Position numbers and translations under genes: made by a program. Below the pieces are notes generated by a model, which did no database searches, was not told the DNA's origin, and saw nothing but the letters and a program-made list of their open reading frames with translations. This document shows positions 1 through 7,995 of a DNA stretch of 64,000 nucleotides, one piece after another (the first letter of the stretch is position 1; each line of letters begins with the position of its first letter). Location: NCBI GenBank assembly GCA_963169045.1, contig CAUJDF010000102.1:22637-86636 (forward strand). The letters run 5' to 3'. This DNA comes from Myxococcota bacterium. GTDB taxonomy: Bacteria > Myxococcota_A > Bradymonadia > UBA7976 > UBA1532.

Positions 1-1
1 G

Positions 2-700
2 ACCGCCCGCCACAGCGACGAGGCCGGGAAGAACATCACCGCCGCCGTGCTGCGCGACCTGACGCTCGCCGGCGGCAGCGAGACGCCGGACGGCCAGCGC
101 GGCAGCGCCCGGTGGTACGCGCTGCGCGCCGTCCGCGCCCTCGACGAGGCGCTGCTGCTGTTCGCATGGGAGGGCCTCGCCGAGCGCTCCGCCGACGGCT
201 TCGACCGCGCCGTCGCCAGCCTGTGGGACGACGACGGGGCGCCGCGCGGCCTCGGCCGCGTCGTCGCCGCCGCCGACGAAGCCTGCGGCACGGACCACCT
301 CGGGGCCGCGCGCGCCGCGCTCGCCGGCGCCCGCGACGACTTCGCCGCGGCCCTCGAGGCGCACGGACTGCCCGACGCCCTGCAGCGCGTCCGCATCGAG
401 GCGGGGCAGAGCCCCGAGTACGACGCCGCCATCGAGACGGCCGAGCGCGAGCTCAGCCAGGGCCTCGCCGTGGCGTTCCTCGTCACGCTCGGCGACGGCG
501 GCCCCATCGACGCCAACGCCCAGGCCGAGCTGCTCGGCGCCTACGAGGCGCTCTCCGCGCGCGTGGCGAAGCGCGACCGCGAGGCCGACGACGCCATCGC
601 CGCCGGCCTCGACCAGATGCAGGCCTCGGGCATCGACACCGAGGCGATCGCGGCGCACATCCGCGAGCACCTGGAGGTCGGACCTTGCGCAAGTCGCTGA
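2..700 (+). CDS. Hypothetical protein, 5'-truncated by the window edge
   Basis: The reading frame is open from base 2 and has no stop before 700, so the start probably lies upstream; the GTG at 47 is only the first in-window candidate. The visible part is about 232 residues, rich in Ala, Asp and Glu, and looks wholly alpha-helical, with no signal peptide, membrane segment or motif I recognise. Its 3' end overlaps the TTG start of the following lipoprotein gene by 16 bases, so the two are probably translationally coupled. Function unknown. Confidence 0.6.
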   Translation, partial: TARHSDEAGKNITAAVLRDLTLAGGSETPDGQRGSARWYALRAVRALDEALLLFAWEGLAERSADGFDRAVASLWDDDGAPRGLGRVVAAADEACGTDHLGAARAALAGARDDFAAALEAHGLPDALQRVRIEAGQSPEYDAAIETAERELSQGLAVAFLVTLGDGGPIDANAQAELLGAYEALSARVAKRDREADDAIAAGLDQMQASGIDTEAIAAHIREHLEVGPCASR

Positions 701-1269
701 TCCCGCTTCTCTTTCTGTCGGCGTGCGCCTCGGCGCCGCCGCCGGTCGTCGCGACCGCGCCCCAGCCGATCGTCGATCCGACGTCGCTGGCGGTGCGCGG
801 CGTGCCCGGCTACGGCCCGTACCGCGTGCTGGTGCTCGCCGGCGAGGGCGTCGACGACCTCGAGCTGTACACGGTGCTGTACGGCCTGACCGCCCAGGGC
901 TGGCGCGCCACCGTCGCCGCGCCCACGACCGAGCCCGTGCGCGCGTCGAGCGGCCGCCCGGTGCCGGTCGACGTGGCGCTGGCCGAGGCCGAGCCCGAGC
1001 GCTTCGACGTGCTGTTCGTGCCCGGCGGCGCGCCCTCGACCGGCGCCGCCGCCGACCTCGCCCGCCGGTTCGCCGCCGAGCGGCACCTCGCGACGACCGC
1101 GGCCGGCGCGAAGGTCCTCGCCGCCGCCGGTGTCTCGGTGGACGGCCGCGTCGCCAGCGATGCCGAGATGGTGAAGATCGACGGCAACCTGCTCTCGGCC
1201 GCACGCCCCGGCGACCTCGCGAACCTGCTCCACGCGCTCGAGGCGTACGCGCACGATAAGTTCCGGTAG
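685..1269 (+). CDS. DJ-1/PfpI-like lipoprotein, apparently lacking the nucleophile Cys
   Basis: About 194 residues from a TTG start, chosen because GGAGG at 673-677 sits 7 bases upstream and the resulting N-terminus (LRKSLIPLLFLSAC) is a clear lipoprotein signal with lipobox LSAC. After a short Ala/Pro linker comes a DJ-1/PfpI-type alpha/beta domain (YRVLVLAGEGVDDLEL, then FDVLFVPGGAPSTG). In active members of this superfamily a Cys lies in the nucleophile elbow after that Gly-Gly turn; here the region reads ATTAAGAKVLAAAGV and contains no Cys. A binding or sensing role at the envelope is therefore more likely than proteolysis or deglycation. It overlaps the preceding gene. Confidence 0.7.
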   Translation: MRKSLIPLLFLSACASAPPPVVATAPQPIVDPTSLAVRGVPGYGPYRVLVLAGEGVDDLELYTVLYGLTAQGWRATVAAPTTEPVRASSGRPVPVDVALAEAEPERFDVLFVPGGAPSTGAAADLARRFAAERHLATTAAGAKVLAAAGVSVDGRVASDAEMVKIDGNLLSAARPGDLANLLHALEAYAHDKFR

Positions 1270-1316
1270 CGCTTGGGAAATGGTGCGCGGAGCCGTCTCT
1301 CGGTTAATCTCGCCCC

Positions 1317-2174
1317 ATGCTCGTGATCGTCGGTGCCATCGTCGTGCTGGTCTGCGTGTTCGGCGCCTACGCCGCTCACGGCGGCAACCTGAGCGTGCTC
1401 TGGCAGCCCTCGGAGCTCGTGATCATCGGCGGCGCCGCCGTCGGCTCGCTGATCATCGCCTCGCCGAAGAAGGTGCTCTTCAACATCCTCGCGGCGGTGA
1501 AGGAGCTCTTCAAGAGCCACGAGCTGGGCAAGGCGCAGTGCATGGAGGTGCTGACCTGCCTCTACCAGCTGCTCTCGAAGGTGCGTAAAGACGGCCTCGT
1601 CGCCATCGAGCAGGACATCGAAGACCCCGAGAAGAGCAGCCTCTTCAAGAACTTCCCGGTCGTGACGCACGACCACCACCTGCTGGCGTTCATCTGCGAC
1701 AACCTCAAGGTCGTCGCCTCGACGACGATCGAGCCGCACCGCCTCGACTCCCTCATGGAGCTCGAGATGGACACGCAGCACCACCACGAGCTCATCCCGT
1801 CGCAGTCGATCAACAAGGTCGGCGACGCGCTGCCCGGCCTCGGCATCGTGGCGGCCGTGCTCGGCGTGGTGCTCACCATGGGCATGCTCAACGAGCCGCC
1901 CGAGGTGCTCGGCAAGAGCATCGGCGCGGCGCTCGTCGGCACCTTCCTCGGCGTGCTCATGTGCTACGGCTTCGTCGGCCCCATGGCCACGAACCTCGAG
2001 CACCGCGTCAACGAGAAGGCCATCCCCTTCCAGATCGTGCGCGTCGTCCTCGTCGCCTTCGTGAACGGCTCCTCGCCGCAGATCGCCGTCGAGTTCGGGC
2101 GCCGCGTCATCCCCGGTGACGACCGGCCCTCGTTCATGGAGCTCGAGAAGCACCTGCGCGAGAAGGGCAAGTGA
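1317..2174 (+). CDS. motA: Flagellar motor stator protein MotA
   Basis: 285 residues, the usual MotA length. It opens with a hydrophobic helix (MLVIVGAIVVLVCVFGAYAA), a second helix near residues 35-50, a long cytoplasmic loop, and two further helices around residues 170-220. The second pair holds the conserved KVGDALPGLGIVAAVLGVV segment, including the proline next to the ion path. With MotB it forms the inner-membrane stator that turns ion flow into torque. The motB start overlaps this stop codon (GTGA). No other flagellar gene lies in the window, so the system driven cannot be read here. No strong ribosome-binding site precedes the ATG. Confidence 0.93.
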   Translation: MLVIVGAIVVLVCVFGAYAAHGGNLSVLWQPSELVIIGGAAVGSLIIASPKKVLFNILAAVKELFKSHELGKAQCMEVLTCLYQLLSKVRKDGLVAIEQDIEDPEKSSLFKNFPVVTHDHHLLAFICDNLKVVASTTIEPHRLDSLMELEMDTQHHHELIPSQSINKVGDALPGLGIVAAVLGVVLTMGMLNEPPEVLGKSIGAALVGTFLGVLMCYGFVGPMATNLEHRVNEKAIPFQIVRVVLVAFVNGSSPQIAVEFGRRVIPGDDRPSFMELEKHLREKGK

Positions 2175-3037
2175 GCGAGAAGAAGGAGACCGCCCCGGTC
2201 ATCATCAAGAAGGTCAAGAAGGGCGGCCACGCGCACCACGGCGGCAGCTGGAAGGTCGCCTACGCCGACTTCGTGACCGCGATGATGGCGTTCTTCCTGC
2301 TGATGTGGCTGCTCGCGTCGGCCTCCGACGAGCAGAAGCAGGGCCTGTCCGACTACTTCTCGCACTACAGCGTCTTCGACAAGCCGGGCGTCAGCTTCGT
2401 CGAGAAGGGCGGCACGACGAAGGAAGCCCCGGGCATGGACGCCAAGGACCTGTCCCACGAGACGCAGGGCGCGCCGCAGCTGCCGCCCGAGACCTTCGCC
2501 GGCGAGAAGCTCATCCCCTACGAGCTGCGCGGCCAGGAGCTCAAGCCCGCCGAGTTCGCCGAGGGCCTCAAGCGCGAGGCCGAGGAGAAGCTCGGCGAGC
2601 TGAGCGAGCACCTGGCCGTCGAGACGACCGAGGACGGCGTACGCATCCAGCTCGTCGACCGTCAGGGGCGCCCGATGTTCGACCCGGGCTCGGGACAGCC
2701 CACCGCCCTCGGCCGGCGGGCGCTGCAGTTCGTCGGCGAGTCGATCCGCGCCCTGCCCAACATGGTCACGCTCGAGGGCCACACCGATGCCATCGGCACC
2801 CACCGCGGCGCCCGCGGCAACTGGCAGCTCTCGACGGCGCGCGCCCTCGCCTCCCGCGACCTGCTCGAGACCGACGGCGTGAAGCCGCAGCGCTTCCTGC
2901 GCGTCTCCGGCCACGCCGACACGCGCCTCTACGTCGAGAACGACCCCACCGATCCGCGCAACCGCCGCATCGCCATCATGCTGTGGTTCCCGCGCTCCCC
3001 CGTCGTCGCCGAGCCCGCCTCCGCCCCGCCCCCCTGA
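2171..3037 (+). CDS. motB: Flagellar motor stator protein MotB
   Basis: 288 residues from a GTG that overlaps the motA stop (GTGA), indicating translational coupling. A basic N-terminus (KKVKKGGHAHHGG) is followed by the single membrane helix YADFVTAMMAFFLLMWLL, whose Asp is the conserved proton-binding residue. A linker and plug region follow, then a C-terminal OmpA-like peptidoglycan-binding domain (LEGHTDAIGTHRGARGNWQLS, ending DPTDPRNRRIAIML). It anchors the stator to the cell wall. All key residues are present, so it should be functional with MotA. Confidence 0.95.
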   Translation: MSEKKETAPVIIKKVKKGGHAHHGGSWKVAYADFVTAMMAFFLLMWLLASASDEQKQGLSDYFSHYSVFDKPGVSFVEKGGTTKEAPGMDAKDLSHETQGAPQLPPETFAGEKLIPYELRGQELKPAEFAEGLKREAEEKLGELSEHLAVETTEDGVRIQLVDRQGRPMFDPGSGQPTALGRRALQFVGESIRALPNMVTLEGHTDAIGTHRGARGNWQLSTARALASRDLLETDGVKPQRFLRVSGHADTRLYVENDPTDPRNRRIAIMLWFPRSPVVAEPASAPPP

Positions 3038-3044
3038 CGCCGCC

Positions 3045-3081
3045 CCCGCGTCGTGCACCACCGCCGACAGGCCGACGCGGG
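3045..3081. terminator. Candidate bidirectional terminator between convergent genes
   Basis: The inverted repeat CCCGCGTCG (3045-3053) and CGACGCGGG (3073-3081) gives a 9-bp perfect stem with a 19-base loop, placed exactly between the stop codons of motB (+) and the tRNA methyltransferase (-). No U tract follows on either strand, so rho-independent activity is uncertain. Confidence 0.4.
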
Positions 3082-3912
3082 CTACCCCGCCGACGGATCC
3101 GTGTCGGCGGCGTCGAGGGGGCGCGGCTCGGCGGCGGTGCGGCGCGCGAACAGCAGGAAGCCGGTGTGCGCGATCATCTGCAGCTCGGGGCGGACGCTCT
3201 GGGCGCTGACCGCCCAGGGGCGCAGCAGGCACTCCATGCACTCGACCATCGCGAAGCAGTCGATGTGCTCGATCGCGACGGCGAGGCGCTGCAGCTGGGT
3301 GGTGCCGACGACGTACGCGGCGAAGACGCCTCCGTTGCGCAGGGCGGCGGCGGCGTGCGGCAGCGCCAGCCACGGCTCGGGCACGTCGAGCGCGACCGTG
3401 TCGGCGCCGCGCTCCTCGATGCCGTCGTAGAGGCTGCGCAGGCGGACCTCGTGGTTCGGCGCCTCGCCGTGGACCAACCGGATGTTCTTGACGGCGCGGC
3501 GGGACGTGTCCTCGCGCACCTCGTAGGTGACCACGCGGCCGGTGGGCCCCACGGCGCGCAGCAGCGCCATCGTCAGCGCGCCGGAGCCGAGGCCGCCCTC
3601 GATCACGAACGATCCCGGCCGCACGTCGCCCCACGTCACGAGCAGCGCCGCGTCCTTCGGCCAGACGAGGGACGCCGGCTTCGGCATGTGCTGGACGGTC
3701 TGCACGAGCGTCGACGAGAGGACGCGGAAGAGGCGCTGCTTGCGCGACTTGACCAGGCCGCCGTCGGGCAGGCCGATGACCTCGTCGTGGGCGACGAGAT
3801 CGCCGCGCACGTCGCTCTGCCCGCCGACCGCGAGGACGTCCCAGTATTCGCGGCCGCGGCCGTCGACGAAGGTGACGGGCTCGCCCGCCTGCAGCAGCTT
3901 CGGTGCGTTCAT
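3082..3912 (-). CDS. trmI: tRNA (adenine-N1-)-methyltransferase, TrmI/GCD14 family
   Basis: 276 residues from the ATG at 3912. N-terminal part: beta-rich domain (GEPVTFVDGRGREYWDVLAV) and the HMPKPASLVWPKDAALL stretch typical of TrmI/Gcd14. Then a class I methyltransferase fold: SAM motif GLGSGALTMALLRAVG, acidic motif VVTYEVRED, and DTVALDVPEPW at the motif IV position. Family members form tetramers that methylate N1 of A58 in the T-loop of tRNA, stabilising it. The gene converges on motB and diverges from malQ across 189 bases. No clear ribosome-binding site precedes the ATG, so a slightly different start is possible. Confidence 0.85.
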   Translation of the reverse strand: MNAPKLLQAGEPVTFVDGRGREYWDVLAVGGQSDVRGDLVAHDEVIGLPDGGLVKSRKQRLFRVLSSTLVQTVQHMPKPASLVWPKDAALLVTWGDVRPGSFVIEGGLGSGALTMALLRAVGPTGRVVTYEVREDTSRRAVKNIRLVHGEAPNHEVRLRSLYDGIEERGADTVALDVPEPWLALPHAAAALRNGGVFAAYVVGTTQLQRLAVAIEHIDCFAMVECMECLLRPWAVSAQSVRPELQMIAHTGFLLFARRTAAEPRPLDAADTDPSAG

Positions 3913-4101
3913 CGCGCGCTGACGTAGCACACCCGGCGGCTTCCCGCCCCGTTTCGGGACGCGCCGGGGCGCGAGGGGTCGGGATTCCGCCGACGCGCCG
4001 CCCCGGCGCCCCCTGGCACACCCCGTGCTCCGTTCCCAGTCCGGGTGGCTGCGGCGCGCGCGACGCCGTCGCGCCGGCGCGGCCCGACGCGGGAGAAGGC
4101 G

Positions 4102-5943
4102 ATGGACAGGAACCGCAGGGCGCCCGACGCCGAAGCCTGGGGCATCGCCCCGCACTTCCTCGACCAGCGCGGCCGCCGGCACGACCTCTCGCCGGACACC
4201 GCGCGGGCCCTGCTCGCGGCGATGGACGCCGAGGACGAGCGTCCGCCCGCCATCACGGACCTGCGCTTCGCGCGCGCCGGCCGGCCCCTGGACCTCGGCG
4301 GCCGCTGGCGCCTGCACGCCGAGGACGGCACCCGGCAGGACGTCGAGGGGGTGCTCCCCGATCCCCCGCTCGGCTACCACTGGCTCGAAGGCGAGCAGGG
4401 CCGCCGCGTGCGCCTCGTCGTCAGCCCCGGCCGGTGCTTCCTGCCGCCCGCCCTGCGCACGTGGGCGTGGGCCGTCCAGGTGCACGCGCTGCGCTCGCGC
4501 CTGAGCTGGGGCCAGGGCGACCTGTCGGACCTGCGCAGCTTCGCGACCTTCTCGGCCGGCCTCGGCGCCGGCCTGCTGCTCGTCAACCCGCTGCACGCGC
4601 CGGCCCCGGTGACGCCGGTGCAACGCAGCCCGTACTACCCGAGCAGCCGCTGCTTCCGGAACCCGCTCTACCTGCGCATCGACGAGGTGCCCGGCGCCGA
4701 CGCCATCGGCTCGCGGCTCGTGTGGCTGGCCGAGGCCGGGCGCGCGCTCGTCGCCTCGCGCCACATCGACCACGACGCGGTGCTGCGCCTCAAGATGGCG
4801 GCGCTCGAGCAGCTGTGGGCGCGCTTCGACGGCGATCCGCGCTTCGACCGGTTCGTGGCCGAGCGCGGCGAGACGCTGCAGCGCTTCGCGACCTTCTGCG
4901 CGCTGGCCGAGAAGCTGGGCCCGTCGTGGACCACCTGGCCCGAGCGCCTGCGCGGTCCCGAGGCGCCGTCGGTCTGGAAGTTCGCCGAGGAGTATGCCGA
5001 TCGCATCCGCTTCCACGCCTGGGTCCAGTGGCTGCTCGACGAGCAGCTCGCGGCGGTGGCCGGCGAGATCGACGTGATGCAGGACCTCGCCATCGGCTTC
5101 GACCCCGCCGGCGCCGACGCGTGGATGTGGCAGGACACCCTGGCCCACGGCGTCTCGGTGGGCGCGCCGCCCGACGAGCTCAACACGCAGGGCCAGGACT
5201 GGGGCCTGCCGCCCTTCGACCCGTGGCGCCTGCGCCAGGCCCACTACGGCCCCTTCATCGAGACGGTGCGCGCCTGCCTGCGCCACGCCGGCGGCCTGCG
5301 GGTCGACCATGTGATGGGTCTCTTCCGGCTCTACTGGATCCCGCGCGGCGAGTCGCCCGCGCGGGGCGCGTACGTGCGCTATCCGTGGGAGGAGATGCTC
5401 GACCTGGTCGCGCTCGAGAGCCACCGCGCGAAGGCGTACGTGGTCGGCGAGGACCTCGGCACCGTCGAGCCCTGGGTGCGCGAGGCGCTGCTCGCCCGCG
5501 ACCTGATGTCGTACCGGCTGCTGTGGTTCGAGGCCGATCCGCGCCAGTACCCCGAGGTGGCGCTCGCGGCGCTGACGACCCATGACCTGCCCACGGTGGC
5601 CGGCCTGTGGAGCGGCGCCGACGTGCGCGACCAGGAGGCGCGCGGCATGCGGCCCAACGTGCCGGCGATGGCGGGGCTGCGCGAGATGGTGAAGAAGATC
5701 GCGCGGTTGCCCGACGACGCTCCCGCGCGAGACGTCGCCGCCGCGCTGTACCAGGTGCTCGCCGACACGCCCGCGGCCATCGTCGCCGCCACCCTCGAGG
5801 ACGCGCTCGGCGTCGAGCAGCGCCCCAACTACCCCGGCACCGTGGGCGGCACCAACTGGTCGCTCGCGCTCCCCCGCTTCCTCGACGAGATCGAGCGCGA
5901 CCCCGAAGTGCACCGGATCGCCGCTATCTTGCGCGAGCGCTGA
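4102..5943 (+). CDS. malQ: 4-alpha-glucanotransferase (amylomaltase, GH77)
   Basis: 613 residues from ATG 4102, chosen because GGGAGAAGG lies just upstream; a GTG at 4045 would add 19 basic residues but lacks such a site. GH77 hallmarks in order: VQVHALRSRLSWGQGDLSDL, the SPYYPSSRCFRNPLYL loop, the DELNTQGQDWGLPPFDP loop, RVDHVMG with the nucleophile (about Asp402), VVGEDLGT with the acid/base (about Glu450) and TTHDLPT (about Asp495). It transfers maltooligosaccharide segments between alpha-1,4-glucans in cytoplasmic glycogen or maltodextrin metabolism. It stands alone in its transcription unit. Confidence 0.93.
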   Translation: MDRNRRAPDAEAWGIAPHFLDQRGRRHDLSPDTARALLAAMDAEDERPPAITDLRFARAGRPLDLGGRWRLHAEDGTRQDVEGVLPDPPLGYHWLEGEQGRRVRLVVSPGRCFLPPALRTWAWAVQVHALRSRLSWGQGDLSDLRSFATFSAGLGAGLLLVNPLHAPAPVTPVQRSPYYPSSRCFRNPLYLRIDEVPGADAIGSRLVWLAEAGRALVASRHIDHDAVLRLKMAALEQLWARFDGDPRFDRFVAERGETLQRFATFCALAEKLGPSWTTWPERLRGPEAPSVWKFAEEYADRIRFHAWVQWLLDEQLAAVAGEIDVMQDLAIGFDPAGADAWMWQDTLAHGVSVGAPPDELNTQGQDWGLPPFDPWRLRQAHYGPFIETVRACLRHAGGLRVDHVMGLFRLYWIPRGESPARGAYVRYPWEEMLDLVALESHRAKAYVVGEDLGTVEPWVREALLARDLMSYRLLWFEADPRQYPEVALAALTTHDLPTVAGLWSGADVRDQEARGMRPNVPAMAGLREMVKKIARLPDDAPARDVAAALYQVLADTPAAIVAATLEDALGVEQRPNYPGTVGGTNWSLALPRFLDEIERDPEVHRIAAILRER

Positions 5944-6000
5944 CCGAATCGCCGCGTCGCGCGTTCGACCTGGCGGATGTTTCCGTCCCGGAGGCGCGAC

Positions 6001-7221
6001 ATGCGTGGGCTGACGATTTTCGGAGCGCTGCTGGTGGGGTTGACGGCGGCCAGGGCGCAGGTGGGGGCGACGATGACGGAGCTGAACGCGGAGCTGTGGA
6101 TGGGGCCGGCCGTGCAGGCCGACAACGTGACGGTGTGGCCGGTCTTCTCGAAGACGCCGCACGAGCCGCTGGGCGCGGAGCTCGTGCCGCTGCCCGACGC
6201 GCAGGCGCAGGGCTGGGCCGTGGTGCGGGAGCAGGGCGGCGGCCAGCCGCAGGGCGCCATGCTCCGCAACGCGGCGCCGCCGCCGTCGCCGCGCAACGTC
6301 GAGCCGCAGCAGCAGCGCATCCTCGAGCCGCAGCAGCAGCGCATCGTCGAGCCGCAGCAGCAACGCATCCTCGAGCCCATCCAGCAGCAGGCGGACGAGC
6401 AGGTGCAGATCGGCGGCGCCGGGCCGACCGTCAACGAGCTGGTCATCGAGAACAAGGGCCAGAAGCCCATCCTCGTGCTCGCCGGCACGCTGCTCAAAGG
6501 CGGCCACCAGGACCGCCAGGTGGGCCAGGACTTCATCGTGCCCGCCGGCAAGACGGTGCCGGTGTCGGCGTTCTGCGTGGAGCACGGCCGCTGGGCGGGC
6601 CAGCGCGAGGGTCAGGCCACCGGCGGCGTCTTCGAGGCCAAGAAGGCGCTGGCGACGAAGAGCGTGCGCAGCTCCGCGCAGTACGAGGCCAACCAGCAGA
6701 AGGTCTGGGACAAGGTCGCTTCCGAGAACGCGAAGGCCGGCAACGCGCCGCAGACCGGCACGTTCATGGCCACGCTCGAGGAGGACGACGCCGCCGCGAA
6801 GGCCCGGCGCGAGAAGCTGCAGGCGGCGATCGGCAGCGCCTTCTTCTCGCTGTCGCGCCAGCAGCACGCGCCCGTGGGCCTCGCCTACGCCGTCGACGGC
6901 AAGGTGCGCGAGGTGCGCGTCTTCTCGCACCCGGCCATCTTCCAGCGCCTGCAGGACACGCTGATCACGACCATCGCCCTCGAAGGCGACCTCGGGCAGC
7001 GCGAGGCGAAGACCGCCGGTCGTGCGCCGGGCGGGCCCGCGTCCGCGCAGCAGGTGGTCGACCTCGTGCGGCAGTCGGGCGAGGCCGCCGAGGAGGAGCA
7101 GCGCACCAAGGCCGGCAACGTGGTGAAGATGCGCAAGGCGAAGGCCGGCTGGACGGCGAAGACGTACGCCGACGAGAAGGCCGCGCGCCCCGTCACGCAG
7201 ACGTTCACCGCGGTGGAGTGA
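6001..7221 (+). CDS. Secreted ARPP-1-like domain protein with EPQQQRI repeats
   Basis: 406 residues from ATG 6001, preferred over the in-frame ATG at 5977 because GGAGG (5990-5994) is 6 bases upstream and the N-terminus becomes a standard Sec signal (MRGLTIFGALLVGLTAARAQ). The segment with VNELVIENKGQKPILVLAG, LKGGHQDRQV, and VPVSAFCVEHGRW matches what I remember of the ARPP-1 domain, whose function is unknown; no catalytic residues can be assigned. Between the N-terminal part and this domain lie near-perfect eight-residue repeats (EPQQQRIL). The C-terminal part is charged and partly helical. It follows malQ by 57 bases, but co-transcription is unproven. Confidence 0.65.
   Translation: MRGLTIFGALLVGLTAARAQVGATMTELNAELWMGPAVQADNVTVWPVFSKTPHEPLGAELVPLPDAQAQGWAVVREQGGGQPQGAMLRNAAPPPSPRNVEPQQQRILEPQQQRIVEPQQQRILEPIQQQADEQVQIGGAGPTVNELVIENKGQKPILVLAGTLLKGGHQDRQVGQDFIVPAGKTVPVSAFCVEHGRWAGQREGQATGGVFEAKKALATKSVRSSAQYEANQQKVWDKVASENAKAGNAPQTGTFMATLEEDDAAAKARREKLQAAIGSAFFSLSRQQHAPVGLAYAVDGKVREVRVFSHPAIFQRLQDTLITTIALEGDLGQREAKTAGRAPGGPASAQQVVDLVRQSGEAAEEEQRTKAGNVVKMRKAKAGWTAKTYADEKAARPVTQTFTAVE
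6301..6390 (+). repeat. 24-bp in-frame tandem repeat encoding EPQQQRI(L/V)
   Basis: Three full 24-bp units (6301-6324, 6325-6348, 6349-6372) and a partial fourth encode EPQQQRIL, EPQQQRIV, EPQQQRIL, EPIQQQ. The near-identical DNA suggests recent slippage expansion; the copy number may vary between strains. Confidence 0.85.
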
Positions 7222-7235
7222 GCCGCCGCCGCGTC

Positions 7236-7266
7236 GCGCCGGCGCCGCCACGGGCGCGGCCGGCGC
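7236..7266. terminator. Candidate terminator hairpin between convergent genes
   Basis: GCGCCGGC (7236-7243) pairs with GCCGGCGC (7259-7266), an 8-bp stem with a 15-base loop, in the 49-base gap between two convergent genes. No U tract is present, and GC-rich hairpins are common in such DNA. Confidence 0.3.
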
Positions 7267-7270
7267 CGCC

Positions 7271-7906
7271 TCAGCCGACCGCGTCGGCCTCGATCTCGAT
7301 CAGCATCTCCGGCGCGATCAGCCGCGAGACCTCGACCATCGTCGTCGCCGGCCGGTCGTCGCCGAAGAAGACGCGGTGGGCGCGTCCGAACGCCTCCCAC
7401 TGCGCGATGTCGGTGACGAACATGCGCGTCCTCACGATGGATTTCCGGTCGAGCCCGAAGGCGCGCAGCGCGCGCTCGACGAGGAAGAGGCAGCGCGCGG
7501 CCTGCGCCTCGGCGTCGCCGGGCGCGAACGGGCCGCCGTCATCGGCGACCGGCGCGGTGCCGGTGACGAAGACCTGGCCGCCGGCGCGGACCGCGCGGCA
7601 GTAGCCGACGCGCTGCTCCCACGGCGCGCCGCTCGAGACGCGCGCGAAGGGCGCGCCGGCGACGGCCTCGTGGACGACGAAGACTTCTTCGACGGGGCGC
7701 CCGCACACGGCGGCGAGCGTCCGCACCAGCGACTCCACGTCGGTGCGTCGACCGCTCAGGACGCGCACGAACACGGGCCGACCACCGCCCGCGTAGTCGC
7801 CTTCGTCGACGCGCCGCACGCGCACCCGGGCGCCGAGCGCGTCGGCCAGGCGCTTCGCGAGGTCCGCCGGGGCGGCCCCGACCACTTCCACTTCGAGGGC
7901 GATCAT
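7271..7906 (-). CDS. RidA/YjgF-like protein with an extra N-terminal domain
   Basis: 211 residues from ATG 7906; an in-frame ATG at 7945 would add 13 residues. Residues 1 to about 85 form a small alpha/beta domain I cannot name. The rest is a RidA-like chorismate-mutase-fold domain (YCRAVRAGGQVFVTGTAPV, then a long helix, ending MVEVSRLIAPEMLIEIEA). In archetypal RidA the enamine/imine-hydrolysing Arg sits in PARSTVEV; here the same place reads PATTMVEV, so the Arg is replaced by Thr. That places it among non-archetypal Rid proteins, whose substrates are mostly unknown. It diverges from the antiporter gene across 89 bases. Confidence 0.75.
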   Translation of the reverse strand: MIALEVEVVGAAPADLAKRLADALGARVRVRRVDEGDYAGGGRPVFVRVLSGRRTDVESLVRTLAAVCGRPVEEVFVVHEAVAGAPFARVSSGAPWEQRVGYCRAVRAGGQVFVTGTAPVADDGGPFAPGDAEAQAARCLFLVERALRAFGLDRKSIVRTRMFVTDIAQWEAFGRAHRVFFGDDRPATTMVEVSRLIAPEMLIEIEADAVG

Positions 7907-7995
7907 GGCGCCGCCGAGCGTGCACCGGAACGCGGCCCACCGCAATCCGCGCGACGCCCTCGACGCATGCGGCGGCGCGGGGCTACACCAGGGAC

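Noticed and set aside
685..1269. Annotating the DJ-1/PfpI-like lipoprotein as an intracellular protease
   Set aside because: It has a lipoprotein signal and no Cys in the nucleophile elbow.
3082..7251. A very long minus-strand open frame (over 1,300 codons) extending the tRNA methyltransferase upstream across malQ and the following gene
   Set aside because: Only the part up to 3912 has family motifs; the rest is an antisense shadow of convincing plus-strand genes, as expected at this GC content.
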